Source of the DNA: Terriglobales bacterium
GTDB taxonomy: Bacteria > Acidobacteriota > Terriglobia > Terriglobales > Acidobacteriaceae
Direction: 5' to 3'
Assembly: GCA_015655585.1 (NCBI GenBank)
Contig: JAATEV010000098.1
Location: 1 to 35,033, forward strand
Length of the DNA: 35,033 nt
The notes beneath the pieces are model-generated. The model was given only the letters and a program-made list of their open reading frames with translations. It was not told the DNA's origin and made no database searches. The translations under genes were made by a program, and so were the position numbers. The stretch's first letter is position 1. Every line of letters begins with the position of its first letter. Shown in pieces: positions 15,621-23,748 of the stretch.

Positions 15621-16367
15621 CTATTTGGGTTGTGCCGCAGCCGGAGCAGGAGGCGTGGCTGGCGCTGGAGTCGCAGGTGCGGCAGGTATCGGCTGCCCGT
15701 CACGAACAATCGTAATCCGGTCAATCGTAACCGGCGTCTGCGGCTTATCGCTTGCATCGCGGTCCACACGGGCAATGGAGGCGACCAGAAGGACGCTATG
15801 GCTATCGCACTGGCCAAAGATCGTATGCTTGCCGTTGAGATACGGCACCGGAACCTCTGTGATAAAAAACTGCGATCCGTTGGTACCCCCGCCCGTAGGC
15901 CCAGGCCCAGAGTTCGCCATCGCCAGAAGCCCGGGTGCATCGAACGTAAGCGAGGGAACAATCTCATCCTGGAAGAGGTACCCGGGATCTCCCGTTCCAT
16001 CTCCAACCCGGTCCCCGCCCTGAATCATGAACCCCGGAATCACACGATGAAACGTGGTGCCATTGTAGAAAGGCTTTCCATGAACCTTGGTGAGCGTCTT
16101 AGGATCGGTCCAGTCCTTCGTCCCCTCCGCCAACCCGATAAAGTTGGCAACCGTAACCGGGGCCTGCTGATCGTAGAGCTTGCAGGTAAGTCGCCCCATG
16201 CTCGTGTCAATGACCACAGTAGGCCCAGTAGGCACCACCGGAGTCGCCGCCGCCGGGTTCGTAGCCACCGGCGCATCCGGAAGATCTTGTTGCTGTGTAG
16301 CAGGAGTTGTCTGCGCGTGTGCGGAGAGGCCGAGTCCTAAAGCGAGTACAAGATAGCGAAACGTCAT
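15621..16367 (-). CDS. Exported cyclophilin-type peptidyl-prolyl isomerase
   Basis: A 248-residue cyclophilin with a Sec signal (MTFRYLVLALGLGLSAHAQ) and an Ala/Pro/Thr-rich linker containing QDLPDAPV before the catalytic domain. The core motifs FHRVIPGFMIQGGD, MANSGPGPTGGGTNGSQFFIT and LNGKHTIFGQC are present, and the tail is Pro/Ala-rich. The open frame extends to 16496, but those 43 extra residues would bury the signal peptide, so the ATG at 16365-16367 is preferred even though its ribosome-binding site is weak. It probably helps fold exported proteins. Upstream the antibiotic-monooxygenase-like gene diverges. Confidence 0.88.
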   Translation of the reverse strand: MTFRYLVLALGLGLSAHAQTTPATQQQDLPDAPVATNPAAATPVVPTGPTVVIDTSMGRLTCKLYDQQAPVTVANFIGLAEGTKDWTDPKTLTKVHGKPFYNGTTFHRVIPGFMIQGGDRVGDGTGDPGYLFQDEIVPSLTFDAPGLLAMANSGPGPTGGGTNGSQFFITEVPVPYLNGKHTIFGQCDSHSVLLVASIARVDRDASDKPQTPVTIDRITIVRDGQPIPAAPATPAPATPPAPAAAQPK

Positions 16368-16519
16368 GCAGTATACAAACCCCAGAAAACAGGCTATCGC
16401 AGACGCACCCTCCCGGGCAATTCGCTCATCCATTGCCGCGTAACCTTTGGCGCGCCCGTCCATCTCATCATGCAGAGACATCCAGGCATCTTGCATCCCA
16501 TCATGAAAAGGAACCTGCT

Positions 16520-16813
16520 ATGGCAAAGTTTGCTCTATACGCGGAGTTGAAAGCGAAACCCGGCAAAGAGGTCGAGGTCGAAGCCTTCCTGAAACAAGGC
16601 GCGGAGATGGCGAAAGCCGAGGCCGGAACCGTCCACTGGTACGGCTTCAAAAATCAGGGCGGGGTCTTCGGAGTATTCGACACATTCCACGACGAAGCCG
16701 GACGCGATGCCCATCTGAACGGCGAGATCGCAAAAGCCCTGATGGCCAAGGCCGACGAATACTTCTCCGAACCACCAGCCATTCATAAGCTCGATCTCAT
16801 CGCAGAGAAATAA
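16520..16813 (+). CDS. Small antibiotic-biosynthesis-monooxygenase (ABM) domain protein
   Basis: A 97-residue single-domain protein with the ABM fold pattern: an N-terminal strand FALYAELKAKPGKEVEVEAFL, then GTVHWYGFKN, FGVFDTFHDEAGRDAHL and a C-terminal strand. These dimeric ferredoxin-like proteins include cofactor-free quinol monooxygenases and many members of unknown function; the substrate cannot be named. AAGGA lies seven bases before the ATG at 16520. The frame is open much further upstream (to 16307), but that part is antisense to the exported cyclophilin start and has no domain. The next gene is the GH39-like xylosidase, 118 bases away on the same strand. Confidence 0.85.
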   Translation: MAKFALYAELKAKPGKEVEVEAFLKQGAEMAKAEAGTVHWYGFKNQGGVFGVFDTFHDEAGRDAHLNGEIAKALMAKADEYFSEPPAIHKLDLIAEK

Positions 16814-16931
16814 AACAGAGGACGCTCATCGCAACCAGCCGCGCAGAAAATCACGTTGCTATCTAAAGTTTCATAAGGACGACTCGGCAAAGGTTGGCAA
16901 GAAGTGCAGATTCTCTGGTAACGTTTTCTGC

Positions 16932-18629
16932 ATGTTCTTTACTCGATCTCTTTGCGCGCTGATGGCGGTAGCGTCCTCTTCTGTCTACGGGTTTACACAA
17001 AACACTCCTTCGGCTCCCGTCACCATTCAGGTTGACGCCGCACACACCACCGGCCCCTACACCGCTGTCTGGAGCCACGTCGGCGCCGACGAGCCGAACT
17101 ACAGCACAGCCCCGAATGGCCAGCAACTCCTGCGCGAGCTCTCCAAACTCAGCCCCTCGCCCGTCTACGTCCGGCTCCACAATCTCCTCACCACCGGCGA
17201 CGGAACCGGCTCGCTCAAATGGGGATCGACCAACGTATACCGCGAAGATGCGGACGGCAAGCCCATCTACGACTGGACCATTACCGACAAGATCTTCGAC
17301 TCCATGAAGAACAACGGCGTAAGGCCGCTGGTCGAAGTAGGCTTTATGCCGGAGGCGCTCTCGATCCACCCTCAGCCCTATCGTCACACCTTCCCCAACG
17401 GCTCCGTATACACCGGCTGGAGCTATCCTCCCAAGGACTATGAGAAGTGGGCTGCACTTGTAACCGCATGGGTTACACACCTCCACGAACGCTACGGCGC
17501 CGCAGCCGAAAACGACTGGCTCTGGGAGGTATGGAACGAGCCCGACATCGCCTACTGGCACGGCACCCCCGAAGAGTACGACAAGCTCTACGACTACACC
17601 GCGACCGCGATCCACAAAGTCCTGCCGAGGGCGAAGGTAGGCGGCCCCGAAGCAACCGGCGTCGCCCCCGGCAAGTCCGAGGCATTTCTGCGCCAGTTCC
17701 TGGAGCACTGTTCGCACGGCAAGAACGCGGCAACCGGAGCAACCGGCGCGCCGCTCGCCTTCATCAGCTTCCACCCCAAAGGCTCGCCCACCACGGTCGA
17801 CGGACATGTCCGCATGAGCATCCGCAACCAGATTCGCGCAACCGATTATGGGATGCGCGTCGTGGCCTCCTACCCCGAGTGGAAGAACACCCCCATCATC
17901 CTCGGCGAGAGCGATCCCGAGGGCTGCGCCGCCTGCAAGGGCGCGCAGAACGGCTATCGTAACGGCCCGCTCTACGGCGTAAGCATAGCCGAAGCCACCG
18001 CAAGAGACGTAGAGGTCGCCGAGAAAAATGGCGTCACCCTGCAAGGGGCCGTCACCTGGGCCTTCGAGTTCGAGGACCAGCCGGTCTTCGCGGGCTTCCG
18101 CGAGCTGGCCACCGGAGGCAAAGCCGACGGCAAATACTACCTCGTCGATAAGCCCGTCCTGAACGTATTCCGCATGATGGGAATGCTCGGCGGCCAGTAC
18201 GTCGCCGTAAAGAGCTCAGGAGCCTTGCCCGTCGATCAGCTCATCAAAGAGAGCGTGCGGGCAAACCCCGACATCAACGCCGTAGCCACCCGCTCCGAAC
18301 ACCACGTCGATGTCCTCCTGTGGAACTACCATGACGACGACGTCACCGTCCCCCCAGCCGAGGTAAGCCTCTCCGTCGACTCCCTTCCCTCGCGCAAAGT
18401 AAAGGTGCAGCGCTTCCTGATGGACGCCGAACACAGCAACGCCTATGCCGCATGGCAGAAGATGGGAAGCCCCGAAAGCCCCACCGCGCAGCAGTTCATC
18501 GCCCTGCAGAACGCGGCAAAGCTGGAAGAAGTCACCCACCCCACTTCAACGGCCGCCAAAGATGGCTCCGTAAAATTGGACCTCAAGCTGGAAAGACAAG
18601 GAGTTACGCTCGTCCGCCTCTCCTGGTAG
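16932..18629 (+). CDS. Exported GH39-like beta-xylosidase
   Basis: A 565-residue exported glycoside hydrolase. A Sec signal covers about residues 1-22. The clan-A (beta/alpha)8 barrel carries WEVWNEPD with the acid/base Glu203 and IILGESDPEG with the probable nucleophile Glu326, the order and spacing expected for GH39-type retaining enzymes. A C-terminal beta-sandwich follows (about 410-565). The family includes beta-xylosidases and alpha-L-iduronidases; xylosidase activity on hemicellulose oligomers is the likeliest role but is inferred. The ATG lies directly before the signal peptide with a poor ribosome-binding site. It may be co-transcribed with the small monooxygenase gene upstream, as no terminator separates them. 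Confidence 0.85.
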   Translation: MFFTRSLCALMAVASSSVYGFTQNTPSAPVTIQVDAAHTTGPYTAVWSHVGADEPNYSTAPNGQQLLRELSKLSPSPVYVRLHNLLTTGDGTGSLKWGSTNVYREDADGKPIYDWTITDKIFDSMKNNGVRPLVEVGFMPEALSIHPQPYRHTFPNGSVYTGWSYPPKDYEKWAALVTAWVTHLHERYGAAAENDWLWEVWNEPDIAYWHGTPEEYDKLYDYTATAIHKVLPRAKVGGPEATGVAPGKSEAFLRQFLEHCSHGKNAATGATGAPLAFISFHPKGSPTTVDGHVRMSIRNQIRATDYGMRVVASYPEWKNTPIILGESDPEGCAACKGAQNGYRNGPLYGVSIAEATARDVEVAEKNGVTLQGAVTWAFEFEDQPVFAGFRELATGGKADGKYYLVDKPVLNVFRMMGMLGGQYVAVKSSGALPVDQLIKESVRANPDINAVATRSEHHVDVLLWNYHDDDVTVPPAEVSLSVDSLPSRKVKVQRFLMDAEHSNAYAAWQKMGSPESPTAQQFIALQNAAKLEEVTHPTSTAAKDGSVKLDLKLERQGVTLVRLSW

Positions 18630-18685
18630 CTTTTTAGAGCAACCAAGCCTGTCAACCATGACATCTCTTCTTACAGAGGTGATAC

Positions 18686-18886
18686 ATGTCACAAGGTCTG
18701 AACTCTACAAAGATTCCAGCACGTCCTTCCCACGAAGCGATCGAGTCGGAAACACCAGCAACTGAGACAGGAGAGACCCCTCAGCAGAGGATGGATCACA
18801 GCGCCATGGAGAGCGCAAAACGCGCCGAGAACCGGATTCACTCGAACGAGAACACGACTCCCGGCAATTCCATCTTCACGAAATAA
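18686..18886 (+). CDS. Unrecognised 66-residue hydrophilic protein
   Basis: A small acidic-to-neutral protein rich in Glu, Ser, Thr and Asn, with no signal, membrane helix, Cys or Trp; it is probably cytosolic and partly disordered. Coding potential is supported by AGAGGTGAT just before the ATG and by a strong terminator 20 bases after the stop. The C-terminal third (AKRAENRIHSNENTTPGN, ending IFTK) is the most structured-looking part. I do not recognise the family and assign no function. It lies 56 bases after the GH39-like gene and could be the last gene of that transcript. Confidence 0.7.
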   Translation: MSQGLNSTKIPARPSHEAIESETPATETGETPQQRMDHSAMESAKRAENRIHSNENTTPGNSIFTK

Positions 18887-18906
18887 TTTAATCCTGATTC
18901 TGCAAA

Positions 18907-18939
18907 AGCAAAGCCCCACCTCACAGGTGGGGCTTTGCT
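18907..18939. terminator. Bidirectional terminator
   Basis: AGCAAAGCCCCACCT (18907-18921) pairs perfectly with AGGTGGGGCTTTGCT (18925-18939) around a three-base loop. It separates the convergent 66-residue gene and the GlcG/HbpS-like gene and is placed to serve both. Confidence 0.85.
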
Positions 18940-18946
18940 CATCAGC

Positions 18947-19342
18947 CTAGTAAGCGGCAGCGCCCGCCTCGGCTACGGCATGGTCCTGCTCACCGGAGCC
19001 TCCACTCACTCCAATGGCTCCCACAACTCTGCCATCCTTCTTCAAAGGAATGCCACCGGCAAAGATCATCACCTTGCCATCGTTCGAGGCATGAATCCCG
19101 AAGAACTGACCTCCCGACTGCGAGTGTTCCGCAAGATCCTTCGTGGCAATATCAAAAGCGCGAGACGTCCAGGCCTTCTTGATCGAGATATCCACCGAAC
19201 CCAGCCACGCATTGTCCATGCGAACATGGGCAACCAGGTTCCCGCCCGCATCGGCAACGGCGATATTCATAGGTTGACCAATCTCCACGGCCTTCTTCTC
19301 TGCGGCCTCAATAATACGGCGTGCATCAGCTAACTGAATCAT
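18947..19342 (-). CDS. GlcG/HbpS-family protein
   Basis: A 131-residue protein of the GlcG/HbpS (heme-binding-like) family: N-terminal helix LADARRIIEAAEKKAVEIG, then PMNIAVADAGGNLVAHVRMD, AWTSRAFDIATKDLAE and the Gly-rich GGIPLKKDGRVVGAIGVSGG. Members occur in glycolate-oxidation loci and as heme-responsive sensor partners, but many stand alone with unknown function, as here. I choose the ATG at 19340-19342 because AAGGAG lies seven bases upstream and the conserved domain begins there; the longer frame to 19384 adds 14 unconserved residues. It lies downstream of the sdhCAB operon but beyond its strong terminator, so it needs its own promoter. Confidence 0.85.
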   Translation of the reverse strand: MIQLADARRIIEAAEKKAVEIGQPMNIAVADAGGNLVAHVRMDNAWLGSVDISIKKAWTSRAFDIATKDLAEHSQSGGQFFGIHASNDGKVMIFAGGIPLKKDGRVVGAIGVSGGSGEQDHAVAEAGAAAY

Positions 19343-19393
19343 TTCAAAGCTCCTTGTTTCATGTTGGATGCGGCGTGATGCCAAGTATCAGAA

Positions 19394-19444
19394 CAAAATC
19401 AAAATGCCCATCTTTGCGACAATCGTATTGTCGCAAAGATGGGC
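19394..19444 (-). terminator. Intrinsic terminator of the sdhCAB operon
   Basis: GCCCATCTTTGCGACAAT (19406-19423) pairs perfectly over 18 bases with ATTGTCGCAAAGATGGGC (19427-19444) around a three-base loop. On the minus strand it starts 29 bases after the sdhB stop codon and is followed by the T-rich ATTTTGATTTTG. It is the longest perfect hairpin I found in the window. Confidence 0.85.
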
Positions 19445-19473
19445 GCTCTAAAGATTTGCAGATTCGTAAAATA

Positions 19474-20223
19474 CTAGCGCGCGAACAAATCCTTCACCTG
19501 CTGAACAAAGACGTCCCGTCCCATATCGCTGATCGCCTCCGTCAAAGGCAACTGCTTCGGGCAGGCCTGAACGCAGTTCTGCGCGAACCCGCACTCCTGA
19601 ATACCGCCGTCCCCCGCCAGTGCCCGCAACCGCTCTTCCTTCAACACCGATCCCGAAGGGTCCATATTGAACAGCTTCGTCTGGGCAATCGTAGCCGCGC
19701 CAACAAAACCGGTAGCATCATTGAACTGCGGGCAAACCTCCATGCAGATCGTGCACGAGATGCAGTTCGAAAGCGGATAGCGCTGCTCCTGAATCTGCGG
19801 AGCCTGCTTCGGCCCCGGCCCCAGGTCATACGTTCCATCAATCGGAACCCACGCCTTCACCTTCTTCAGGTTCTCAAACAGCACCGAGCGGTCCACCGCC
19901 AGGTCACGAACCACTGGGAACTTGCTAAGGGGAGCAAGCGTAATCGGCTGCTCCAGCTTATCCACCAGCGCCGAGCAAGCCATCCGGGCCTTGCCGTTAA
20001 TCAACATCGCGCAGGAGCCGCAGATCTCCTCCAGGCAGTTCGAGTCATACGTCACCGGAGTCGTCGCCTTCCCCGCCACATCGACGGGGTTGAGCGCAAT
20101 CTCCCCCAGCAGAGAGGTGATATTCATCCCCGGACGATAAGGAATCTCAAACTTCTCGGTCACGGCTGCTGCGCCGGGGCTCGACTGCCTCTTGATCTCG
20201 ACCTTGATCGTACTCTGTGCCAT
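19474..20223 (-). CDS. sdhB: Succinate dehydrogenase iron-sulfur subunit
   Basis: A 249-residue subunit that passes electrons from the flavin to quinone through three Fe-S clusters. The [2Fe-2S] ligands are Cys63, 68, 71 and 83 (CLEEICGSC with a downstream Cys); the [4Fe-4S] ligands are Cys154, 157 and 160, with Cys221 as fourth; the [3Fe-4S] ligands are Cys164, 211 and 217. The all-cysteine CLEEICGSC is typical of the Bacillus/epsilonproteobacterial b558-type complexes rather than the mitochondrial type. It is the last gene of sdhCAB, 23 bases after sdhA, with AAGGAGT eight bases before its ATG, and is followed by a strong terminator. It functions in the TCA cycle and respiration on the cytoplasmic face of the membrane; reverse (fumarate reductase) use cannot be excluded. 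Confidence 0.96.
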   Translation of the reverse strand: MAQSTIKVEIKRQSSPGAAAVTEKFEIPYRPGMNITSLLGEIALNPVDVAGKATTPVTYDSNCLEEICGSCAMLINGKARMACSALVDKLEQPITLAPLSKFPVVRDLAVDRSVLFENLKKVKAWVPIDGTYDLGPGPKQAPQIQEQRYPLSNCISCTICMEVCPQFNDATGFVGAATIAQTKLFNMDPSGSVLKEERLRALAGDGGIQECGFAQNCVQACPKQLPLTEAISDMGRDVFVQQVKDLFAR

Positions 20224-20246
20224 TTGCGAATACTCCTTGCGAAACC

Positions 20247-22022
20247 CTACGCGGTAGCGTCATAACGACGCGGACGCGGCTTGATGTACTGAATATCTAC
20301 CTCCTCAAGCTCAAAGGCCGGAGCTTCATCCTTGAAGCTCGCCTTCGTCGTCTTAAGGAACTTTTCGTCATTGCGATCCGGAAAGTCCGGCTTGTAGTGC
20401 GCGCCGCGCGACTCATCGCGAAGCCGTGCGCCCTGCACGATCACGCGTCCAAGTTGCAACATATTCCAGAGCTGCCGCGTAAACGCAAAGCTCGTATTCG
20501 CCCACTGGCTCTTGTCCGAGAGATTCACATTGCGGTACCGCTCAAGCAATTCCACAATCTTGGCATCCGCCTCATCGAGCCCGGCGTTATACCGGATGAT
20601 CGTAGCGTGCTTGGTCATCGTCTCGCCAAGCTCGCGCCAGATCTTGAACGGATTCTCCGTGCCGGGATTATTCAGCAACAGCTTATTGAACTCCTGCTGC
20701 CGCTTCAACTCCGCCACATGGCCGCCATCGCCCTCTGGCGCAGGCAGCGACTTCGCATACTTCATCGCCTCCGGCCCGGCAACAAATCCGCCATAGATGC
20801 ACGAGAGCAGCGAGTTCGCCCCCAGTCGGTTCGCGCCGTGGATCGAGTAATCCGCCTCGCCCGCCGCAAAGACACCCGGAATGTTCGTCTGCTGGTTGAA
20901 GTCCACCCACAGCCCGCCCATCGTGTAGTGCATTCCTGGAAAGATCTTCATCGGCGTATCGCGAGGATCGTCGCCAACGAACTTCTCATAAATCTCCAGA
21001 ATGCCTTCCAGCTTACGGTTAAGCGTCTCGCGATCGATATGAGTCAGGTCGAGATACACCATCGGCTGGCCATCGATTCCCATGCCATGCTCATAAACCA
21101 CCTTGAAGATCGCGCGCGTCGCTACATCGCGAGGCACAAGGTTTCCATACTTCGGATACCACTCCTCAAGGAAGTACCAGCGATCGCCCTCCGGAATCGA
21201 CTTCGGATTGCGCTTGTCGTTCTTGTCCTTCGGCACCCACACGCGTCCACCCTCGCCACGCGCCGACTCCGACATCAGACGAAGTTTGTCCTCGCCCGGG
21301 ATAGCCGTAGGATGTACCTGGATGAACTCGCCATTGGCATAGTAAGCGCCCTGCTGATAAAGCGCCGACTGGGCCGACCCCGTGCACACCACGGAGTTCG
21401 TGGACTTGCCGAAGATCGCGCCATTGCCGCCTGTGCAGACGATGATCGCATCCGCCGGAAACGTCCGCAGCTCCATCGAGCGCAGATCCATCGCGCTGAT
21501 GCCGCGGCAAACGCCCTTCGAATCCAGCACGGCAGAGAGAAACTCCCAGCCCTCATACTTCGTGACCTTGCCCTCGGCCTCAAAGCGCCGAACCTGCTCA
21601 TCCAGCGCATACAGAAGCTGCTGCCCCGTCGTAGCTCCGGCAAAGGCAGTACGGTGATAAAGCGTTCCGCCAAACCGGCGGAAGTCCAGCAGTCCTTCCG
21701 GAGTGCGATTGAAAGGCACTCCCATGCGGTCCAGCAGGTCGATGATCGCCGGTCCCTGCGCGGTCATCTGCTTCACCGGCGTCTGGTTGGCCAGGAAGTC
21801 GCCGCCATAGATCGTGTCGTCGAAGTGCTTGAGAACATCGTCCCCTTCGCCCTTCAGATTCTTGGCCGCATTGATGCCGCCCTGCGCGCAGACCGAGTGC
21901 GAACGTTTCACCGGCACGATGGAAAACAGATCCACCTTGCCGCCGGCCTCGGCGATTTTGATAACCGCGGAGAGCCCGGCAAGGCCGCCGCCTACGACGA
22001 TAATTCTGGGTGTTGCTGCCAT
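20247..22022 (-). CDS. sdhA: Succinate dehydrogenase flavoprotein subunit
   Basis: A 591-residue flavoprotein that oxidises succinate to fumarate. The FAD-binding motif GGGLAGLSA is at residues 11-19, and the SHSVCAQGGI segment carries His42, the expected covalent FAD attachment site. Substrate-binding and catalytic segments include HRTAFAG and HYTMGGLWVD, and the C-terminal helical domain is complete. Its style matches the Bacillus-type enzyme. It sits between sdhC (59-base gap) and sdhB (23-base gap) in one minus-strand operon. GAGG lies about ten bases before the ATG. No Tat signal is present, as expected for the cytoplasmic subunit. Confidence 0.96.
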   Translation of the reverse strand: MAATPRIIVVGGGLAGLSAVIKIAEAGGKVDLFSIVPVKRSHSVCAQGGINAAKNLKGEGDDVLKHFDDTIYGGDFLANQTPVKQMTAQGPAIIDLLDRMGVPFNRTPEGLLDFRRFGGTLYHRTAFAGATTGQQLLYALDEQVRRFEAEGKVTKYEGWEFLSAVLDSKGVCRGISAMDLRSMELRTFPADAIIVCTGGNGAIFGKSTNSVVCTGSAQSALYQQGAYYANGEFIQVHPTAIPGEDKLRLMSESARGEGGRVWVPKDKNDKRNPKSIPEGDRWYFLEEWYPKYGNLVPRDVATRAIFKVVYEHGMGIDGQPMVYLDLTHIDRETLNRKLEGILEIYEKFVGDDPRDTPMKIFPGMHYTMGGLWVDFNQQTNIPGVFAAGEADYSIHGANRLGANSLLSCIYGGFVAGPEAMKYAKSLPAPEGDGGHVAELKRQQEFNKLLLNNPGTENPFKIWRELGETMTKHATIIRYNAGLDEADAKIVELLERYRNVNLSDKSQWANTSFAFTRQLWNMLQLGRVIVQGARLRDESRGAHYKPDFPDRNDEKFLKTTKASFKDEAPAFELEEVDIQYIKPRPRRYDATA

Positions 22023-22081
22023 GTTCGCTTTCCCTCAGGGAACCATGCCCTATCTCTATGCGAGGTAAAAAATTTAGAAGA

Positions 22082-22876
22082 TCACTTCTGTACAAACGAA
22101 GGATCAGAAATCGGTGAAGACGTCTGAGACGCCGGAAGCACCACACCGGCGGGCTGCTCAGGCAGCACATTCTCAGGCGCATTCGGATACTTGTAGACAA
22201 CGGCCCAGATGCTCGCCAGTCCCATCAGGCAAAGCGCGGTACCAACAACGCCGCAAACATAGCCAAACTTCTTGCGCGCCTTCTCGCCAGGAGTAATTCC
22301 CCACTTCGCCGCAAACAACCAGATGCCGTAAGCAAAGTGCCAGGAGGTAGCAATCATCGCAACCACATAGATCGCCAGCATCCAGGGATTCGAGAGTTCG
22401 ACCTGAACCTTATGGAAGGCCGCCCCCGGATTCTCCGGCAACGAAACCCCGGCAAACCGCTGCCGCCACACATGCTGAATGATGTAGAGGAACGCAATCA
22501 CGCCCGTGACCCGTTGGCTCAGATACATCCAGTTCCCCGCCCACGGATAGACGTTTACGTTCGACCGCCCGCGCACCGCGATGAAAAGTCCATACAGCGC
22601 ATGAAATGCCAGCGGGATAAAGATAAGACCCCACTCCAGAATGCGAACCAGCGGTAGGCTATTGAGAAACTTCACCTGCTGCGCATAAGCCAGAGGACCA
22701 TTTAGGGTCTCGAAGTTCGAGATGATGTGCTCGACCAGAAACGCTCCAATCGGAACGATTCCCGTCAGCGAGTGCAGCTTACGCCAGAGGTATGAGTTGC
22801 CCTCACCGGCTCGAAGTGGCTGCACGCCATGGAGTTGCGGTGTGGCGGGAGGTGCTGGCGGCGCGGCTGTAGCCAT
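22082..22876 (-). CDS. sdhC: Succinate dehydrogenase cytochrome b558 subunit
   Basis: A 264-residue membrane anchor with five hydrophobic helices, the Bacillus-type single-subunit cytochrome b558 that replaces SdhC plus SdhD. His residues in helices (LHSLTG, VEHIIS, FHALYG, QHVW, SWHFAYG) are suited to bind two haems b. An N-terminal Pro/Ala-rich stretch and a Pro/Ser-rich tail flank the core. The ATG at 22874-22876 is chosen because AAGGAG lies five bases upstream; the frame stays open to 22966, but that part covers the promoter. It is the first gene of the sdhCAB operon. No separate sdhD gene is present or needed. Confidence 0.94.
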   Translation of the reverse strand: MATAAPPAPPATPQLHGVQPLRAGEGNSYLWRKLHSLTGIVPIGAFLVEHIISNFETLNGPLAYAQQVKFLNSLPLVRILEWGLIFIPLAFHALYGLFIAVRGRSNVNVYPWAGNWMYLSQRVTGVIAFLYIIQHVWRQRFAGVSLPENPGAAFHKVQVELSNPWMLAIYVVAMIATSWHFAYGIWLFAAKWGITPGEKARKKFGYVCGVVGTALCLMGLASIWAVVYKYPNAPENVLPEQPAGVVLPASQTSSPISDPSFVQK

Positions 22877-22937
22877 GAGGGCTCCTTCAGAATCAGGGTT
22901 GATGCACAAGTGCGGATAAAAAAAGTGCAGCATGGCG

Positions 22938-22966
22938 ATTATTCCGCTGCGCCACCTCAGCGTCAA
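22938..22966 (-). promoter_or_regulatory. Sigma-70-type promoter of sdhCAB
   Basis: On the minus strand TTGACG (22961-22966) and AATAAT (22938-22943) are exactly 17 bases apart, five of six matches to each consensus box. Transcription would start near 22931, giving a leader of about 55 bases before the sdhC ATG. It lies within the upstream extension of the sdhC frame, supporting the shorter start. Confidence 0.65.
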
Positions 22967-23032
22967 GATAACGAAGGCTTTTCCGTGCGTTTATCGATAA
23001 GCTTGTGCGATTAAGTTGCAACGCACAAAAGA

Positions 23033-23047
23033 GGACTAAAAGAGTCC
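23033..23047 (-). terminator. Weak terminator-like hairpin overlapping the rdgB stop codon
   Basis: GGACT and AGTCC (5 base pairs, five-base loop) overlap the last two codons and stop codon of rdgB and are followed on the minus strand by TCTTTTG. The stem is short, so termination would be inefficient; some rdgB transcription could continue into sdhCAB. Confidence 0.35.
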
Positions 23048-23659
23048 GACCTGCTGCTCCAACAAAGAAGCGAGCAACACTGCAAACGCCCGCCCGCGAT
23101 GGCTGAAGCCCAGCTTACTGCGAATCTCCAACTCCGCCATCGTCTTCTTCTGCTCCGGAAGGTAGAAGAGCGGATCATAGCCAAATCCCTCCTCGCCACG
23201 CGGAGTAAGAACAATCTCCCCCTCCACGCTCCCCTCGGCCGTCGCAAGAATCTCACCATCCCTCGCCGCCGCCAGAACACAACAATACCGCGCCCGCCGC
23301 GGCTCCGAAACCCCGCCAAGCAACTGCACCAGATAAAGATTATTCCGCTCATCCAGCGAAGCCCCCTCCGGCCCGACAAACCTGAAGTCCTCCGCATACC
23401 GAGCCGAGCGCACCCCCGGCGCACCGCCCAGGGCATCGACCTCCAGCCCCGAGTCATCCGCCAGAACAACCTGCCCCGGTGCATATCGCGAGTAGAAAAT
23501 AGCCTTCAGCCGGGCATTCCCCTCAAACGTAGACTCATCCTCCGCAGGCGTGGGAATCTCACCCAGTCCGGGCAGCGGCTCCAGCACAACGTCCACCGAG
23601 GCCACCGCCGCAAAGTCCCGCAGCTTGCCGGAATTGGAAGTAGCGACATACAGATGCAT
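23036..23659 (-). CDS. rdgB: XTP/dITP pyrophosphatase, RdgB/HAM1 family
   Basis: A 207-residue cytosolic enzyme that hydrolyses non-canonical purine nucleoside triphosphates (XTP, dITP) to monophosphates and pyrophosphate, keeping them out of DNA and RNA. Family hallmarks are the N-terminal ATSNSGKL phosphate-binding motif (residues 6-13), the acidic TFEGNARLKA, the metal-binding LADDSGLEVDAL, the FGYDPLFY loop and the C-terminal SHRGRA. The length is typical. AGGA lies about seven bases before the ATG. It is divergent from the YjbQ-family gene and upstream of sdhCAB, which has its own promoter. Confidence 0.95.
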   Translation of the reverse strand: MHLYVATSNSGKLRDFAAVASVDVVLEPLPGLGEIPTPAEDESTFEGNARLKAIFYSRYAPGQVVLADDSGLEVDALGGAPGVRSARYAEDFRFVGPEGASLDERNNLYLVQLLGGVSEPRRARYCCVLAAARDGEILATAEGSVEGEIVLTPRGEEGFGYDPLFYLPEQKKTMAELEIRSKLGFSHRGRAFAVLLASLLEQQVGLF

Positions 23660-23748
23660 GATCTATTCCTACAACGTCTCACCCAATCAATCCACCCACC
23701 ATCTCTGCAAAAATAAAAAACAAAACTACAGCCTGCCGGAGAACCGCC

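Noticed and set aside
16368..16496. 43-residue N-terminal extension of the exported cyclophilin
   Set aside because: It would place a charged stretch before the signal peptide; the internal Met gives a normal Sec signal.
20217..22127. Long plus-strand open frame opposite sdhA
   Set aside because: It is an Arg/His/Leu-rich antisense shadow of a confidently identified gene.
22877..22966. 30-residue N-terminal extension of sdhC
   Set aside because: The region contains the -35 and -10 boxes, and the downstream ATG has AAGGAG at ideal spacing.
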